This document shows positions 1 to 8,769 of a DNA stretch of 64,000 nt, piece after piece. Source of the stretch: Rufibacter glacialis. Lineage in GTDB: Bacteria; Bacteroidota; Bacteroidia; Cytophagales; Hymenobacteraceae. The translations under genes and the position numbers were made by a program. Under the pieces are notes generated by a model. The model did not search any database, had not been told where the DNA came from, and saw nothing but the letters and a program-made list of their open reading frames with translations. The number at the start of each line of letters is the position of its first letter. The stretch's first letter is position 1. The stretch lies in contig NZ_VKKZ01000020.1 of the NCBI RefSeq assembly GCF_008271745.1, positions 682,001 to 746,000 on the forward strand. Direction: 5' to 3'.

Positions 1-209
1 ACGGAAAGCCCCACCAGGCAATAAAATGAAATGGAAGGAAATGCCTTTTCCCTCCCCGGTAGACCTCTTTTGTCCCAAGTGAAAAAGAGCAAAGGCTGGG
101 TTTAACGGCTTCTTTTTTAAAACGGGCCTGAAACGGCTATTCCCCAAAGAAGAGAAATTAGTCCTTACCCCAGCCGTGAAGGAAGGTTGGTTGGAGGTAA
201 GGAAACGTT
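1..209. other. Intergenic stretch at the window edge
   Basis: I see no convincing coding region here. It precedes the terminator hairpin that closes the minus-strand cluster and may hold the end or promoter of a gene outside the window. Confidence 0.4.
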
Positions 210-268
210 AAAAGGCGGTGCGCTTTGGCGGTGTTTTAAAGAAACACTGCCAAAGCGCACCGCCTTTT
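210..268 (-). terminator. Long terminator hairpin after the rhodanese gene
   Basis: Two 27-nt arms (210-236 and 242-268) are complementary except at one position and enclose a 5-nt loop. The stem is GC-rich inside and ends in A and T runs, so it can work as an intrinsic terminator in either direction. It lies directly 3' of the minus-strand rhodanese gene. Confidence 0.85.
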
Positions 269-280
269 ACTTGGTTTAAG

Positions 281-589
281 TTACTGGGCTTCGTTGTAGG
301 CGATCATGCCACCCAGCACGTTGCGCACGTTTTTGAAGCCGCTTTGCTGCATGATGGCCTGGGCGGTAGCAGAACGTTTGCCTGAACGGCAGTGCACCAG
401 AATCTCCTGGTCTTTGTATTCCTCCAATTCCTGCAGGCGCTCCGGCAAGGAACCCAAAGGAATCAGCTTGGCACTGGCAATGTTCTGTTCCTCGTGCTCC
501 CAAGGCTCCCGCACATCCAGGATTATAGGGGTTTCGTTATTGGCTAAACGTTGTTTCAGTTCAGCAGCGGTGATATCTGAAGTAATCAT
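281..589 (-). CDS. Rhodanese-like domain protein
   Basis: A 102-aa single-domain rhodanese. The active-site loop CRSGKRS (about residues 67-73) contains the cysteine that would carry a persulfide, and the fold markers ILDVREPWEH and NVLGGMIAY are present. Stand-alone rhodaneses of this size move sulfane sulfur or protect against cyanide or thiol stress; the substrate cannot be told. Its ATG overlaps the stop of the upstream T9SS-cargo gene (ATGA), so the two are probably translationally coupled. A strong hairpin follows it. The family call is secure, the physiological role is not. Confidence 0.92.
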   Translation of the reverse strand: MITSDITAAELKQRLANNETPIILDVREPWEHEEQNIASAKLIPLGSLPERLQELEEYKDQEILVHCRSGKRSATAQAIMQQSGFKNVRNVLGGMIAYNEAQ

Positions 590-2421
590 CTGGTAAGGAT
601 TAATTTGACGGCTCTAAGTTGGTTTCCTTTTTGGGTTTTCACAAGATAAATTCCAGCCGGAAGTCCTGGAGAGACGGAAAGCGGCTGTCTTTCCCGCACC
701 TTGGCCCAGGTTTGGAGCAATTGCCCGGTGCTGGAATAGAGCTGGACCTGATCGGCGGACTGGCTCAGGGAGAAGTCTCCGGTGCCGGTGGGGTTTGGGT
801 ACAGATAGGTTTCCGGGGAAGCCAAGGCACCCGGTGAGGAGGTGAGCGTGCCGGTCATAACCGGTCGTATCTGCAGGGCCCCGCCCAGATCAGGGACAGT
901 TCCCCAGGCACTGGCACCGTTCATGGCGAACAGTTTGCCGTTGGTGTTCTCGTTCAGGTCAAACCCCACATTCACAAAGACAGCGGCAACGGGTTGGCGG
1001 TAGCCTACATAAAAGCGGCCCTGCACCTCTACCTGTCGTTCTAGAGGTATCTCTAACCAGTTGTTCAACCCTGAGGCGGCCGGCAGCACAAAGCGCTGTT
1101 CATACAAAGGCTGGTCGGCGGGTTGGCCATTCTGATCTGCCCAAAGGCGCAGGAACAGTTCGGTGCCGGGGGTGTTGGCACCCGTAAAGAAAATCCGGAC
1201 GCTCTTGATTCGGTCTGGTTTGTTCAGGTCAAATTGGTAGGCCAACTGAACCGTGGTCCCCGACGGATAGCTGAACCCGGTCTCGGCGGAGCCATCGTCA
1301 TAGGCGTAGAAATCCTGCAGGTCGGTCTGGCGCCGCAGGGTGTCATTGTACCGGGTGTTGAAATCAGGCTCACGCGTATTGAGAATTAAGGTAGTCTGCA
1401 CGGAGAAGGGTTGGCTCTGGCTGCTCAGGAAGGCACTGGAGGGGGCCGCCGCAAGAGCAGTCCTGGTGCCACCGCTCACGGGCGCACTTCCGCGCAGAAA
1501 AGTATCTACTGCGCCGGTAGACAGGTTCCGGACAAAGCCCCGCCAGCTGATGGCGGCCGGAATATTGCTGAGGTTGGCCATTTCTGACCCCACCTGCGGC
1601 CGGGTCTCTCCCGCGGGGTTCACCAGGAATTGCCAGATGGGCATGGCCGAGTACCGGTTCAACAGCGAGGGAAGGCGTTGGGTAAGGGCCACATCTGCGA
1701 CCTGCATCTGTCCCTGCCGCCGGTTCCGGTTCAGGTAAACGTAATCCAGGTGCCAGACATCCCGCAGGCCGCTTTGCTTGCCGCTGCTGACCCACCGGAA
1801 CTGGAAACCGTTGTAAAGGAAGCGGCTTTCTTTGAGAGCCACCATGGCCGGGGCAAAGGCCGTGTTGCGGCCGGTTCCTTTCTGCGACCAGACCGTGGAC
1901 CAGGTCCCGTTGGCTTCCTTGAACTCCAGTTGCAGGGAATAGATGCCCGCCGAAGAAAAGTCAGGTGCGTCTACCAATCCTCCGGCCTGCCAGTAAAAAC
2001 TCAGGTAGAGCGAGTCCTGGGGTTGATAATTGCCCAGGGACAGCGGTTTTGAGGTCAGCGTGTCGGTGGGGCCGGTGGCGTTTGGGCCGCCATAGGGTTG
2101 GCCATCGGCCTGCAGGCCGTCAAAGCTGGCCGCGAAGATGGTGGGCGGGTTAGCCGCGAGGCGGTTCGTGACGGCTACGCCGCCGCGGGTACGCCAGCGG
2201 GCGGGATCAGGGCCACCCTCGCCCTTGGCGAAATCGTCAAAGAAAGGCAAGCCCAAGGTATCGCCCGCCGCCAATGGTTGAGGGGTAGCGCCCGGCACGC
2301 CGGTTTTGGCCTGAACAGAAATAGCCTGCACAGGCAGGCTATTCAAGGGAGTCAAGACTTGCGCCCGAGCGGCCCATCCGCCCAAGAATAAAATCAGATA
2401 GAGGACGAGCCGTTGGCGCAT
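586..2421 (-). CDS. Secreted protein with type IX secretion C-terminal sorting domain
   Basis: About 611 aa from the ATG at 2421. I prefer this start because the residues after it form a signal peptide (MRQRLVLYLILFLGGWAARA, then Q), while the longer reading frame adds a charged leader. The body is rich in beta-type segments and has no enzyme motif that I recognise. The last ~80 residues show the Por/T9SS type A pattern: YPNPTGTG, a STGQ turn and a C-terminal PAGIYLVK. T9SS cargo is exported by Sec, crosses the outer membrane by the Por machinery and is released or anchored there. Its stop overlaps the rhodanese start by 4 nt. Confidence 0.85.
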   Translation of the reverse strand: MRQRLVLYLILFLGGWAARAQVLTPLNSLPVQAISVQAKTGVPGATPQPLAAGDTLGLPFFDDFAKGEGGPDPARWRTRGGVAVTNRLAANPPTIFAASFDGLQADGQPYGGPNATGPTDTLTSKPLSLGNYQPQDSLYLSFYWQAGGLVDAPDFSSAGIYSLQLEFKEANGTWSTVWSQKGTGRNTAFAPAMVALKESRFLYNGFQFRWVSSGKQSGLRDVWHLDYVYLNRNRRQGQMQVADVALTQRLPSLLNRYSAMPIWQFLVNPAGETRPQVGSEMANLSNIPAAISWRGFVRNLSTGAVDTFLRGSAPVSGGTRTALAAAPSSAFLSSQSQPFSVQTTLILNTREPDFNTRYNDTLRRQTDLQDFYAYDDGSAETGFSYPSGTTVQLAYQFDLNKPDRIKSVRIFFTGANTPGTELFLRLWADQNGQPADQPLYEQRFVLPAASGLNNWLEIPLERQVEVQGRFYVGYRQPVAAVFVNVGFDLNENTNGKLFAMNGASAWGTVPDLGGALQIRPVMTGTLTSSPGALASPETYLYPNPTGTGDFSLSQSADQVQLYSSTGQLLQTWAKVRERQPLSVSPGLPAGIYLVKTQKGNQLRAVKLILTR

Positions 2422-2429
2422 AGGTTCTT

Positions 2430-3224
2430 TTATTGGATGGGGGTCACGGGCTGAGGGCCGGCCACCCAAATGTCAATCAATTCTCCGGTCCTGATCTTGG
2501 TTTTGACACTGTCACCCGCGATAGGCCTTTGTCTCAATACGGTGCCATCGGCCTCGCCGTTGGGGGCTTCCATGTAGATCACGGAACCAAATTTCAAGCC
2601 TTGGCCGGTCACTAGCATGGTGGCCTCATCAATGGGCATGCCCACCAGCGCCGGCACATCCAGTTCCGTTTCGCCCAGGCCGTTGCCTACCTCCAGGTCA
2701 ATCCGTGAACCTTTGGCCACTGGGTCACCTGGCTGAATCTCCTTGCCGTGCAGCAACTGACGCAGCACCGAGTTGTGCGCCAGGTCTGGCACGTATTTGA
2801 TCTCGCCCAGGTTCAGGTCATAGCTCTTCAGAATCATCTCTGCGTTCTGCACCGACCCGTCAATCAGCTTGGGCATTTTGATGAGCGGCGGGTTCTTCAT
2901 GTTGATGCTCACGTAGATCTTACGGCCTTCTTTCACTTTCTCGCCAGCTTTGGGTTCCTGCGTGATCACCGTGAACGGCTCTTTGCCCTGCTCATAAGTG
3001 GAATCGCTCACATAAAAACGCAAATCCTTGTCGGCCAGGAAATCCTCCAGCTCATCTACCGACATACCGGCCAGGTTAGGCACCGAGATGGTTTCGCCGT
3101 GGTTGGTGGTACTGGGCAGGTACACAAAGAAGAACAAAAACAGCAGCGCCAACACAATGGCCACCATAATGGTCACATGCTTGAACACGTCTCCCAGGGT
3201 CTGGGCTTTCAGAAAACTACTCAT
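2430..3224 (-). CDS. Membrane-anchored triple-PASTA protein
   Basis: 264 aa from the ATG at 3224, which lies 4 nt after the ligase stop; the longer frame would overlap the ligase. A short cytoplasmic stretch is followed by one membrane segment (about residues 17-37, IMVAIVLALLFLFFFVYL) and three PASTA repeats that begin VPNLAGMSV, MPKLIDGSV and VPALVGMPI. PASTA domains bind peptidoglycan stem peptides or beta-lactams and usually sit on Ser/Thr kinases or PBPs. Here there is no kinase or transpeptidase domain. The tight linkage to a D-Ala-D-Ala ligase points to a cell-wall role. Confidence 0.88.
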   Translation of the reverse strand: MSSFLKAQTLGDVFKHVTIMVAIVLALLFLFFFVYLPSTTNHGETISVPNLAGMSVDELEDFLADKDLRFYVSDSTYEQGKEPFTVITQEPKAGEKVKEGRKIYVSINMKNPPLIKMPKLIDGSVQNAEMILKSYDLNLGEIKYVPDLAHNSVLRQLLHGKEIQPGDPVAKGSRIDLEVGNGLGETELDVPALVGMPIDEATMLVTGQGLKFGSVIYMEAPNGEADGTVLRQRPIAGDSVKTKIRTGELIDIWVAGPQPVTPIQ

Positions 3225-3228
3225 GTAC

Positions 3229-5928
3229 TTAAGAGGTAACTTTTTTGGTGCGCTCCATGCCGAACTGCAGGATGCGGTCAATGAAATCGTAGGGTTTGTA
3301 CCCGTTGATGGCCGTCTGGTGGAAGATACACGTGGCCGGGGTCATACCGGGCAGAGAGTTCACCTCAATGATGATGGTCTCCACGGTGTCATCTGGGTGT
3401 ACCCGTACAAAGGCGTCAATGCGGGCGTAACCTTCAATGCGAAGGATTTCTGCCACGCGCTTCAAGTCTTGCTTTACCTGGTCTGAGATGCGTTGCCGCT
3501 CCTGCTGGTCTCTGGCGTAACGGGCCGGGGTGATGTTCTGCCCCTCCCCCGCCAGGAACTTCTCTTCCAGGCTCAAAACCTCTCCTTCAGCCAACGCCTC
3601 AGAGGCCTCAAATATTTCATACTGGGTGCGTCCGTCGGGGCCGTAGCTGGTGAGCAAACCGCCGGTGATTTCCAGGAAATGCTTCGCTCCTTCGCGGGAG
3701 ATGAGGTTTTCAATCAGGAAATAACCTTTCATGGGTACCTCCTCTTTGAAGCTGAGCTTGAGCACCTGGGCCGGGTTCTCGGGTATTTCAACGGTGTTTC
3801 TGAAAATAAGCTCCGCAAACGCCTCTAACTCAGCACGGGTCTTGATCTTTTTCACCGCCGAGGAACAACCGTCATCAGCAGGCTTGCAGATGAACGGATA
3901 GGCGAACCGCTCTTCAATGTGTTGGAAGAAAGCAGCGGGGTTATCTTGCCAGTCTTTCTTGAAGGCCAGCATGTGTTCTGCCACGTGCACCCCGTTCTCG
4001 CGCAGGATCTTGTTCGTCTCAAACTTGTTGATGGTCACCTGGCTGGACTGGATGCCCGATCCGTTGTACGGGATTTGGAATTTCTCCAGTTCGGTCTGCA
4101 GTTCCCCGTCTTCGCCGGGACGGCCGTGCAGCGCGATGAAGACCGCGTCTACCAGGCTTTGCAGGTGCTCATAGGTGAGGCGCTGCGGTTTCTGCAGCGA
4201 GTTACCCGCGTACAGATTGGTGATGCCCGAAGCGGCTTCCTTGATCTGGGCCAGCACCGGGTGCGTAGGCACGCCGGCCTCAGAGGCTTCTATCTTCTCC
4301 CTGATGTCATCCGCGTTGTCCTTCAACATGATGTTGATGGGAATCTGGTACAGCTGGTGGGTTTCCTCGTTTCCGGTCAGGAAAATAGGAATGGGCTCGT
4401 ATTTGGTAGAAGAAGCCAGTTTCTCATAGATGTTCCGGCCGCTTTCTACGGAGATGTGGCGCTCAGAAGAGTACCCGCCCATGATCACACCCACGCGCAA
4501 TTTGTCGTGGCGGTGGGCGCGCTCATCGGCCATGGCCGCTTCCAGTTTCCTGAGCAAGCCGGTCAAATAGGCGGTGTTTTTACCGGATTTCACTCTTTCC
4601 GCCAGAGACGTCCGGATAATGTAGGTCAGGAACTGCGAGGGGTTCAACCCGATTTCAGCAGCCTGGTGGAAGAAGAACGAAGACGGCAACATACCTGAAG
4701 TGGTATTGGGGTCGTTCAGGAAAATCTCGCCGTTTTCGGTGATAAAGCCGTCCAGACGCGCATATACGTTGAAGCCCAGGCTGGTGTACAGGCGTTCGCA
4801 CTGCTGCCTGATCTCCTGGATCTGCTCAGTGGGCAAATCAATGGGCGTGATCTTCCGGCTCAGGCCGGGCAGGTATTTAGAACGGTAGTCAAAGACCTCG
4901 CCGCCTTTTTTGATCTCCGTGGGAGGCAAGGCGATAGGCAGCCCCTGCTGGTCCTGTACCACAATGCAGGAGAACTCGCGGCCGTTGATAAAAGCTTCAA
5001 TCAGTACCTGGGTCTCGCTCTCCACGTTGGTGAGGGTGAGCGTTTCAGGGCCGTTTTCTGCGAACGTAGCAGAAAGTAGACTCAGCAGTTCTTCCGGCGC
5101 ATAGATCAACTGACCGTCCTGGGTTTGTACCGGCAAGCCGATTCCCTCGCGGATATCGGTCAGGGTCTTCACGAAGTTCAGTTGCTGGGCCTCGTTCTTG
5201 GCGTTCCAGTCGCTTTTGCGAAGGGTGAGCGAGAACAGGCTGCGGGCTACGGCTTCCTCAAACAGCTGCAGGTTTTTTTCTTTGATGATGGAAACGCCAA
5301 TGGAAGAGCCTTGGTGCGGTGCTTTCAACACCAGCGGCAGCCCAAGGTCCGCCACCAGGCTATCCAGCATACCGGCGCGGTCTTGCGTGGCGTGCCACTC
5401 CTGCAAACTCAGGATGCGGTAATCAGGGGTGGCAAACCCGTGCTGCTGCAACAAGGCCTTCTGTGCGATCTTGTCAATACCAATGGCCGACGGCAGAATA
5501 CCGGAGCCCGAGTACGGAATGCCGTACCACTCCAGCAGGCCCTGGATGCTGCCATCTTCGCCGTACGGCCCGTGCAGGGTCAAGAACGCGAAATCAAACA
5601 GCCCCTTGAACTGGTGCGGATGGATGCGACGACCCACGCGGGCGGCAATGTCTTCCAGTTCCTCCTCGCTCAGTTGGCCCAGGCTTTCCAGGTACATCTG
5701 CAACCCGTGTTCCGAAGCCGGCAACACGTCTACCGGCGGGTAGAAATCGCGGATGGTTCCTTTGTAGATGTAGTGCCAGTCTAGCAGGATGAAGTTCCCC
5801 AGGCTGTCGGCAAACACCGGCACGGCCTCAAACAGGGATTTATCTAAATTATCGAAGACGGTGCGGCCACCGGCGAAAGAAATTTCGCGCTCCCGGGACG
5901 GTCCACCGAAGATGATTCCAATTTTCAT
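3229..5928 (-). CDS. ddl: Tandem (double) D-alanine--D-alanine ligase
   Basis: 899 aa, about three times a normal Ddl, because two complete ATP-grasp ligase domains are fused in line (about 1-450 and 477-899). Each half has the Ddl N-terminal glycine loop (GGPSREREIS; GGYSSERHIS), a LHG-x2-GEDG segment (118-126; 600-608), a nucleotide loop (GSSIG near 207; GCSS near 687) and a metal-binding tail. The second half keeps E-x-N (EVN, 855-857). The first half has D-x-N (NDPN, 405-408), replacing the usual Glu with Asp. Ddl makes the D-Ala-D-Ala dipeptide for peptidoglycan. The PASTA gene follows after 4 nt. Confidence 0.92.
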   Translation of the reverse strand: MKIGIIFGGPSREREISFAGGRTVFDNLDKSLFEAVPVFADSLGNFILLDWHYIYKGTIRDFYPPVDVLPASEHGLQMYLESLGQLSEEELEDIAARVGRRIHPHQFKGLFDFAFLTLHGPYGEDGSIQGLLEWYGIPYSGSGILPSAIGIDKIAQKALLQQHGFATPDYRILSLQEWHATQDRAGMLDSLVADLGLPLVLKAPHQGSSIGVSIIKEKNLQLFEEAVARSLFSLTLRKSDWNAKNEAQQLNFVKTLTDIREGIGLPVQTQDGQLIYAPEELLSLLSATFAENGPETLTLTNVESETQVLIEAFINGREFSCIVVQDQQGLPIALPPTEIKKGGEVFDYRSKYLPGLSRKITPIDLPTEQIQEIRQQCERLYTSLGFNVYARLDGFITENGEIFLNDPNTTSGMLPSSFFFHQAAEIGLNPSQFLTYIIRTSLAERVKSGKNTAYLTGLLRKLEAAMADERAHRHDKLRVGVIMGGYSSERHISVESGRNIYEKLASSTKYEPIPIFLTGNEETHQLYQIPINIMLKDNADDIREKIEASEAGVPTHPVLAQIKEAASGITNLYAGNSLQKPQRLTYEHLQSLVDAVFIALHGRPGEDGELQTELEKFQIPYNGSGIQSSQVTINKFETNKILRENGVHVAEHMLAFKKDWQDNPAAFFQHIEERFAYPFICKPADDGCSSAVKKIKTRAELEAFAELIFRNTVEIPENPAQVLKLSFKEEVPMKGYFLIENLISREGAKHFLEITGGLLTSYGPDGRTQYEIFEASEALAEGEVLSLEEKFLAGEGQNITPARYARDQQERQRISDQVKQDLKRVAEILRIEGYARIDAFVRVHPDDTVETIIIEVNSLPGMTPATCIFHQTAINGYKPYDFIDRILQFGMERTKKVTS

Positions 5929-6278
5929 TAGGGCAAAGATACTGGTTTTTGGTTGTTCGGCGCTAGTGGTTTAGCGGCTTCTTGCAGTGGCCTTACGGGA
6001 GGCCCGGAACAGCGGTAATTGGGCTGGTTTCTGTTTTTGACCCAGTATTTGGAAATGAGCCTGAAAACCCACCACACCTTCTGGTCGGAAAGCGACTTGG
6101 ATGGCTGCGAAATATATATATAAAACATTGAATATTTAGGTAAGACCTTTACATTTGAACCAATAGCGGAAAGCAACATTTAAAAAGCGTTTTAATCCAA
6201 AGAACCCGTTCCTTTTTTGCTGATACTCCCAAAAAAGCACTAAAAACCCGACTACCCAACCTAACCCTTTCTTACTAC
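5929..6278. other. Divergent intergenic region upstream of ddl
   Basis: About 350 nt between divergent genes. It should contain the promoters of both the ligase cluster and the outer-membrane-like gene. An 83-codon open frame on the minus strand (5928-6179) shows no protein-like features and I do not call it a gene. Confidence 0.4.
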
Positions 6279-6860
6279 ATGAAAAAACTGTTACTCACCT
6301 CTCTTATTGCCCTTTCAGGGTTCACCTATTCTTTCGCCCAAACCACCGAAAGCCCTGCCAAACCGTTCAAGTTTTTGGTAACCGGGGCCTTGGAATCTGG
6401 GGGTGACAAGGTAGGGGAAGTTATGTTCACCAATGGCGATACCCAGGCGATCAAGGCAGGCAATGGCGTCACCCTATCCGTAGGAGCGCAATACCAAATC
6501 CCGCAGGCCGAGAAATTTCTATTACGCGGCACGGTGGGCTTTAAATACGTGACTACGGCGGCAGATAATGCCCACATCCGCCTCACGCGCTTTCCGCTGC
6601 AACTAACGGGCAATTTCATGGCTACCGAGAAACTGCGTTTTGGCGCGGGGGTTGTCACGCACCAAGGCATTTCCTTAAATACCGATGGCCTGGGCGAAAA
6701 CGAACAGTTTGAAAGCGGTGCCGGGGCCGTGTTTGAGATCGCCTATAGCGCGGTGGGCCTTTCCTATACCGTGCTGAACTACCAACACAAAAACAAACAC
6801 ACGGTTTCGGCCAACGCCATAGGCATTACCTTCTCCCTAACCTTTCCTAAAAATAAATAG
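6279..6860 (+). CDS. Putative outer-membrane beta-barrel protein
   Basis: 193 aa with a clear signal peptide (MKKLLLTSLIALSGFTYSFA, then Q). The mature part alternates hydrophobic and polar residues and ends in a strand-like ITFSLTFPKNK, as in small outer-membrane barrels of Bacteroidota. It is probably inserted in the outer membrane by Bam. I do not recognise a specific family or ligand. It is a single gene, divergent from ddl and upstream of pgk. Confidence 0.6.
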   Translation: MKKLLLTSLIALSGFTYSFAQTTESPAKPFKFLVTGALESGGDKVGEVMFTNGDTQAIKAGNGVTLSVGAQYQIPQAEKFLLRGTVGFKYVTTAADNAHIRLTRFPLQLTGNFMATEKLRFGAGVVTHQGISLNTDGLGENEQFESGAGAVFEIAYSAVGLSYTVLNYQHKNKHTVSANAIGITFSLTFPKNK

Positions 6861-6988
6861 CGTCTGAGACTGCAGGGGGAAGCTGGACGAGAGGCTTGGT
6901 CCGTCCCGTTTTAAAGCCCTGTTTTCTGAAAATAGCCCCCAAACCGCTGCTTGCGTATAACGCACGGAGCAACACTCAGAACAATTAT

Positions 6989-6996
6989 TATATTTG
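6989..6996 (+). promoter_or_regulatory. Candidate -7 box for pgk
   Basis: TATATTTG fits the Bacteroidota TAnnTTTG consensus and lies 50 nt before the pgk start. I do not see a well-spaced -33 TTG partner, so the call is tentative. Confidence 0.4.
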
Positions 6997-7046
6997 CCCA
7001 GCCTGATATTTTCGGGCGGCATAGCCAGAACCAAACGAATCAGCCT

Positions 7047-8255
7047 ATGATAACCATTGACCAGTACAATTTCCGGGGCAAACGGGCCTTGGTGCGCGTA
7101 GATTTTAACGTGCCTCTGAACAGCAATTTTGAGATCACTGATGATACCCGCATCAGGGCGGCGGTGCCAACCATCAGGAAAATCCTGAATGAGGGCGGCT
7201 CAGTGGTGCTCATGTCGCATTTGGGCAGACCCAAAGGCGGACCAGAGGAAAAATACTCGTTGAAGCACCTCATCAAACCTTTGGAGGACATCTTCCAGAC
7301 CCAGGTCCTATTCTCCCCAGATTGTATTGGCAGCCAGGCGGTAGAGATGGCCAACAACCTGCAACCCGGCGAAATCCTGTTGCTGGAAAACCTGCGTTTC
7401 CATAAGGAGGAAGAGCAAGGCAACCAGATCTTCGCCGAGAAGCTGAGCCTTTTGGGCGAGGTGTACGTGAACGATGCCTTTGGTACCGCCCACCGCGCCC
7501 ACGCCTCTACCGCTATTGTCGCAGACTATTTCCCGCATGATAAAGTGTGTGGTTCTGTCATGCAGGCCGAACTGGAGAATGCCCAGCGGGTACTCGCGTA
7601 CGCGGATCGCCCCTACACCGCCATCATGGGCGGGGCCAAGATCTCAGATAAGATCCAGGTGATTGAACAGTTGCTGGACCGCGTAGACAACCTGATCATT
7701 GGCGGCGGCATGAGCTACACCTTCGCCAAGGCGCAGGGGGGCCACATTGGCAACTCCTTGCTGGAGGAAGACAAGCAGCAGCTTACCCTGGAATTATTGA
7801 AAAAGGCCGAGGAAAAAGGCGTAAAGATTTACCTTCCCACTGACTCTGTCATTGCCGATGCCTTTGACAATAACGCAAACACTGACGTGGTCCCCAGCGG
7901 CACCATTCCTGACGGCTGGATGGGCTTAGACATAGGACCTGACACCCGGGCGCAGTTCGCGGAAGTGGTACGAAACTCTAAAACCATCCTGTGGAACGGC
8001 CCTATGGGCGTGTTTGAGTTTTCCAATTTTGCCATTGGTACCAAAACCATTGCCGAAGCTGTGGTAGACGCCACTAAACACGGTGCCTACTCCTTGATTG
8101 GCGGTGGAGATTCCGCAGCGGCGGTTACTCAGATGGGCCACAGCCATGACGTTTCCTATGTATCTACCGGCGGCGGTGCCTTGCTGGAGTACATGGAAGG
8201 CAAACAATTGCCGGGCGTCATTGCCTTGCAGATGGAAGAGACTCCTCTTACCTAA
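7047..8255 (+). CDS. pgk: Phosphoglycerate kinase
   Basis: 402 aa from the ATG at 7047 ([21 protein letters not shown]); the upstream in-frame extension is not conserved in type. Catalyses 1,3-bisphosphoglycerate + ADP to 3-phosphoglycerate + ATP in cytosolic glycolysis. Seen: the substrate loop [17 protein letters not shown], the ENLRFHKEE segment, GGAKISDK, the nucleotide region NGPMGVFE and the C-terminal GGGDSAAAV. Length is typical. It is monocistronic, with its own -7 box and a strong terminator directly after it. Confidence 0.98.
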   Translation: MITIDQYNFRGKRALVRVDFNVPLNSNFEITDDTRIRAAVPTIRKILNEGGSVVLMSHLGRPKGGPEEKYSLKHLIKPLEDIFQTQVLFSPDCIGSQAVEMANNLQPGEILLLENLRFHKEEEQGNQIFAEKLSLLGEVYVNDAFGTAHRAHASTAIVADYFPHDKVCGSVMQAELENAQRVLAYADRPYTAIMGGAKISDKIQVIEQLLDRVDNLIIGGGMSYTFAKAQGGHIGNSLLEEDKQQLTLELLKKAEEKGVKIYLPTDSVIADAFDNNANTDVVPSGTIPDGWMGLDIGPDTRAQFAEVVRNSKTILWNGPMGVFEFSNFAIGTKTIAEAVVDATKHGAYSLIGGGDSAAAVTQMGHSHDVSYVSTGGGALLEYMEGKQLPGVIALQMEETPLT

Positions 8256-8270
8256 GCAGAGCTTTATCTT

Positions 8271-8314
8271 AAACAGAAGCGGCGGCAAGATCTTTCTTGC
8301 CGCCGCTTCTGTTT
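8271..8314 (+). terminator. Rho-independent terminator of pgk
   Basis: A perfect 20-bp stem (8271-8290 with 8295-8314), a 4-nt loop and a terminal GTTTT begin 16 nt after the pgk stop. Confidence 0.9.
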
Positions 8315-8540
8315 TCAGCCTGCTACCTCTTTGTTTATAGGCTTTTTATTAAAAATAAGAGTATAGAATTCATCAGAGAATACGAAGAATTTTTTTGAAA
8401 AGGATTCATGCTTAAGTAGAGGATTATCGTTCATACTTTTACCTCTTCCCTTAGTACGCTACCTTCTTTCACTACTACCTCTTTTCACTACTTTCTCCTC
8501 ATACTACCACTTTTTACTCCCCCCTTTATTCTACCCTATT

Positions 8541-8627
8541 GTCATCCTGAAAGGATCTTGTGGGCGAACGGTAATGGCCTTTCAGAACTGCTTTTCTAGT
8601 CCGCTCACAAGATCCTTTCAGGATGAC
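8541..8627. repeat. 87-bp palindromic intergenic repeat, copy 1
   Basis: Inverted arms of about 28 bp (GTCATCCTGAAAGGATCTTG at one end, its complement at the other) with two mismatches enclose a ~31-nt centre. A second copy of exactly the same length is at 17181-17267. No coding capacity. It resembles a non-autonomous palindromic (REP/MITE-like) element. The surrounding 8315-8769 holds nothing else that I can name. Confidence 0.75.
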
Positions 8628-8769
8628 AAAAAGAGAAGCATAAAAAGGGAAGAACAAAAGAAGAAGAGGACATCAAAGAAAAGGACAAAAGGAAATAAGC
8701 GAGCCTGCCAAATCCTCCTTAACCAAATCTCAAAATCCAATATTTAACATAATTTTACACCCAAAGACA

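Noticed and set aside
5928-6179. 83-codon minus-strand frame upstream of ddl
   Set aside because: It has no protein-like composition, and lies in the promoter region between divergent genes.
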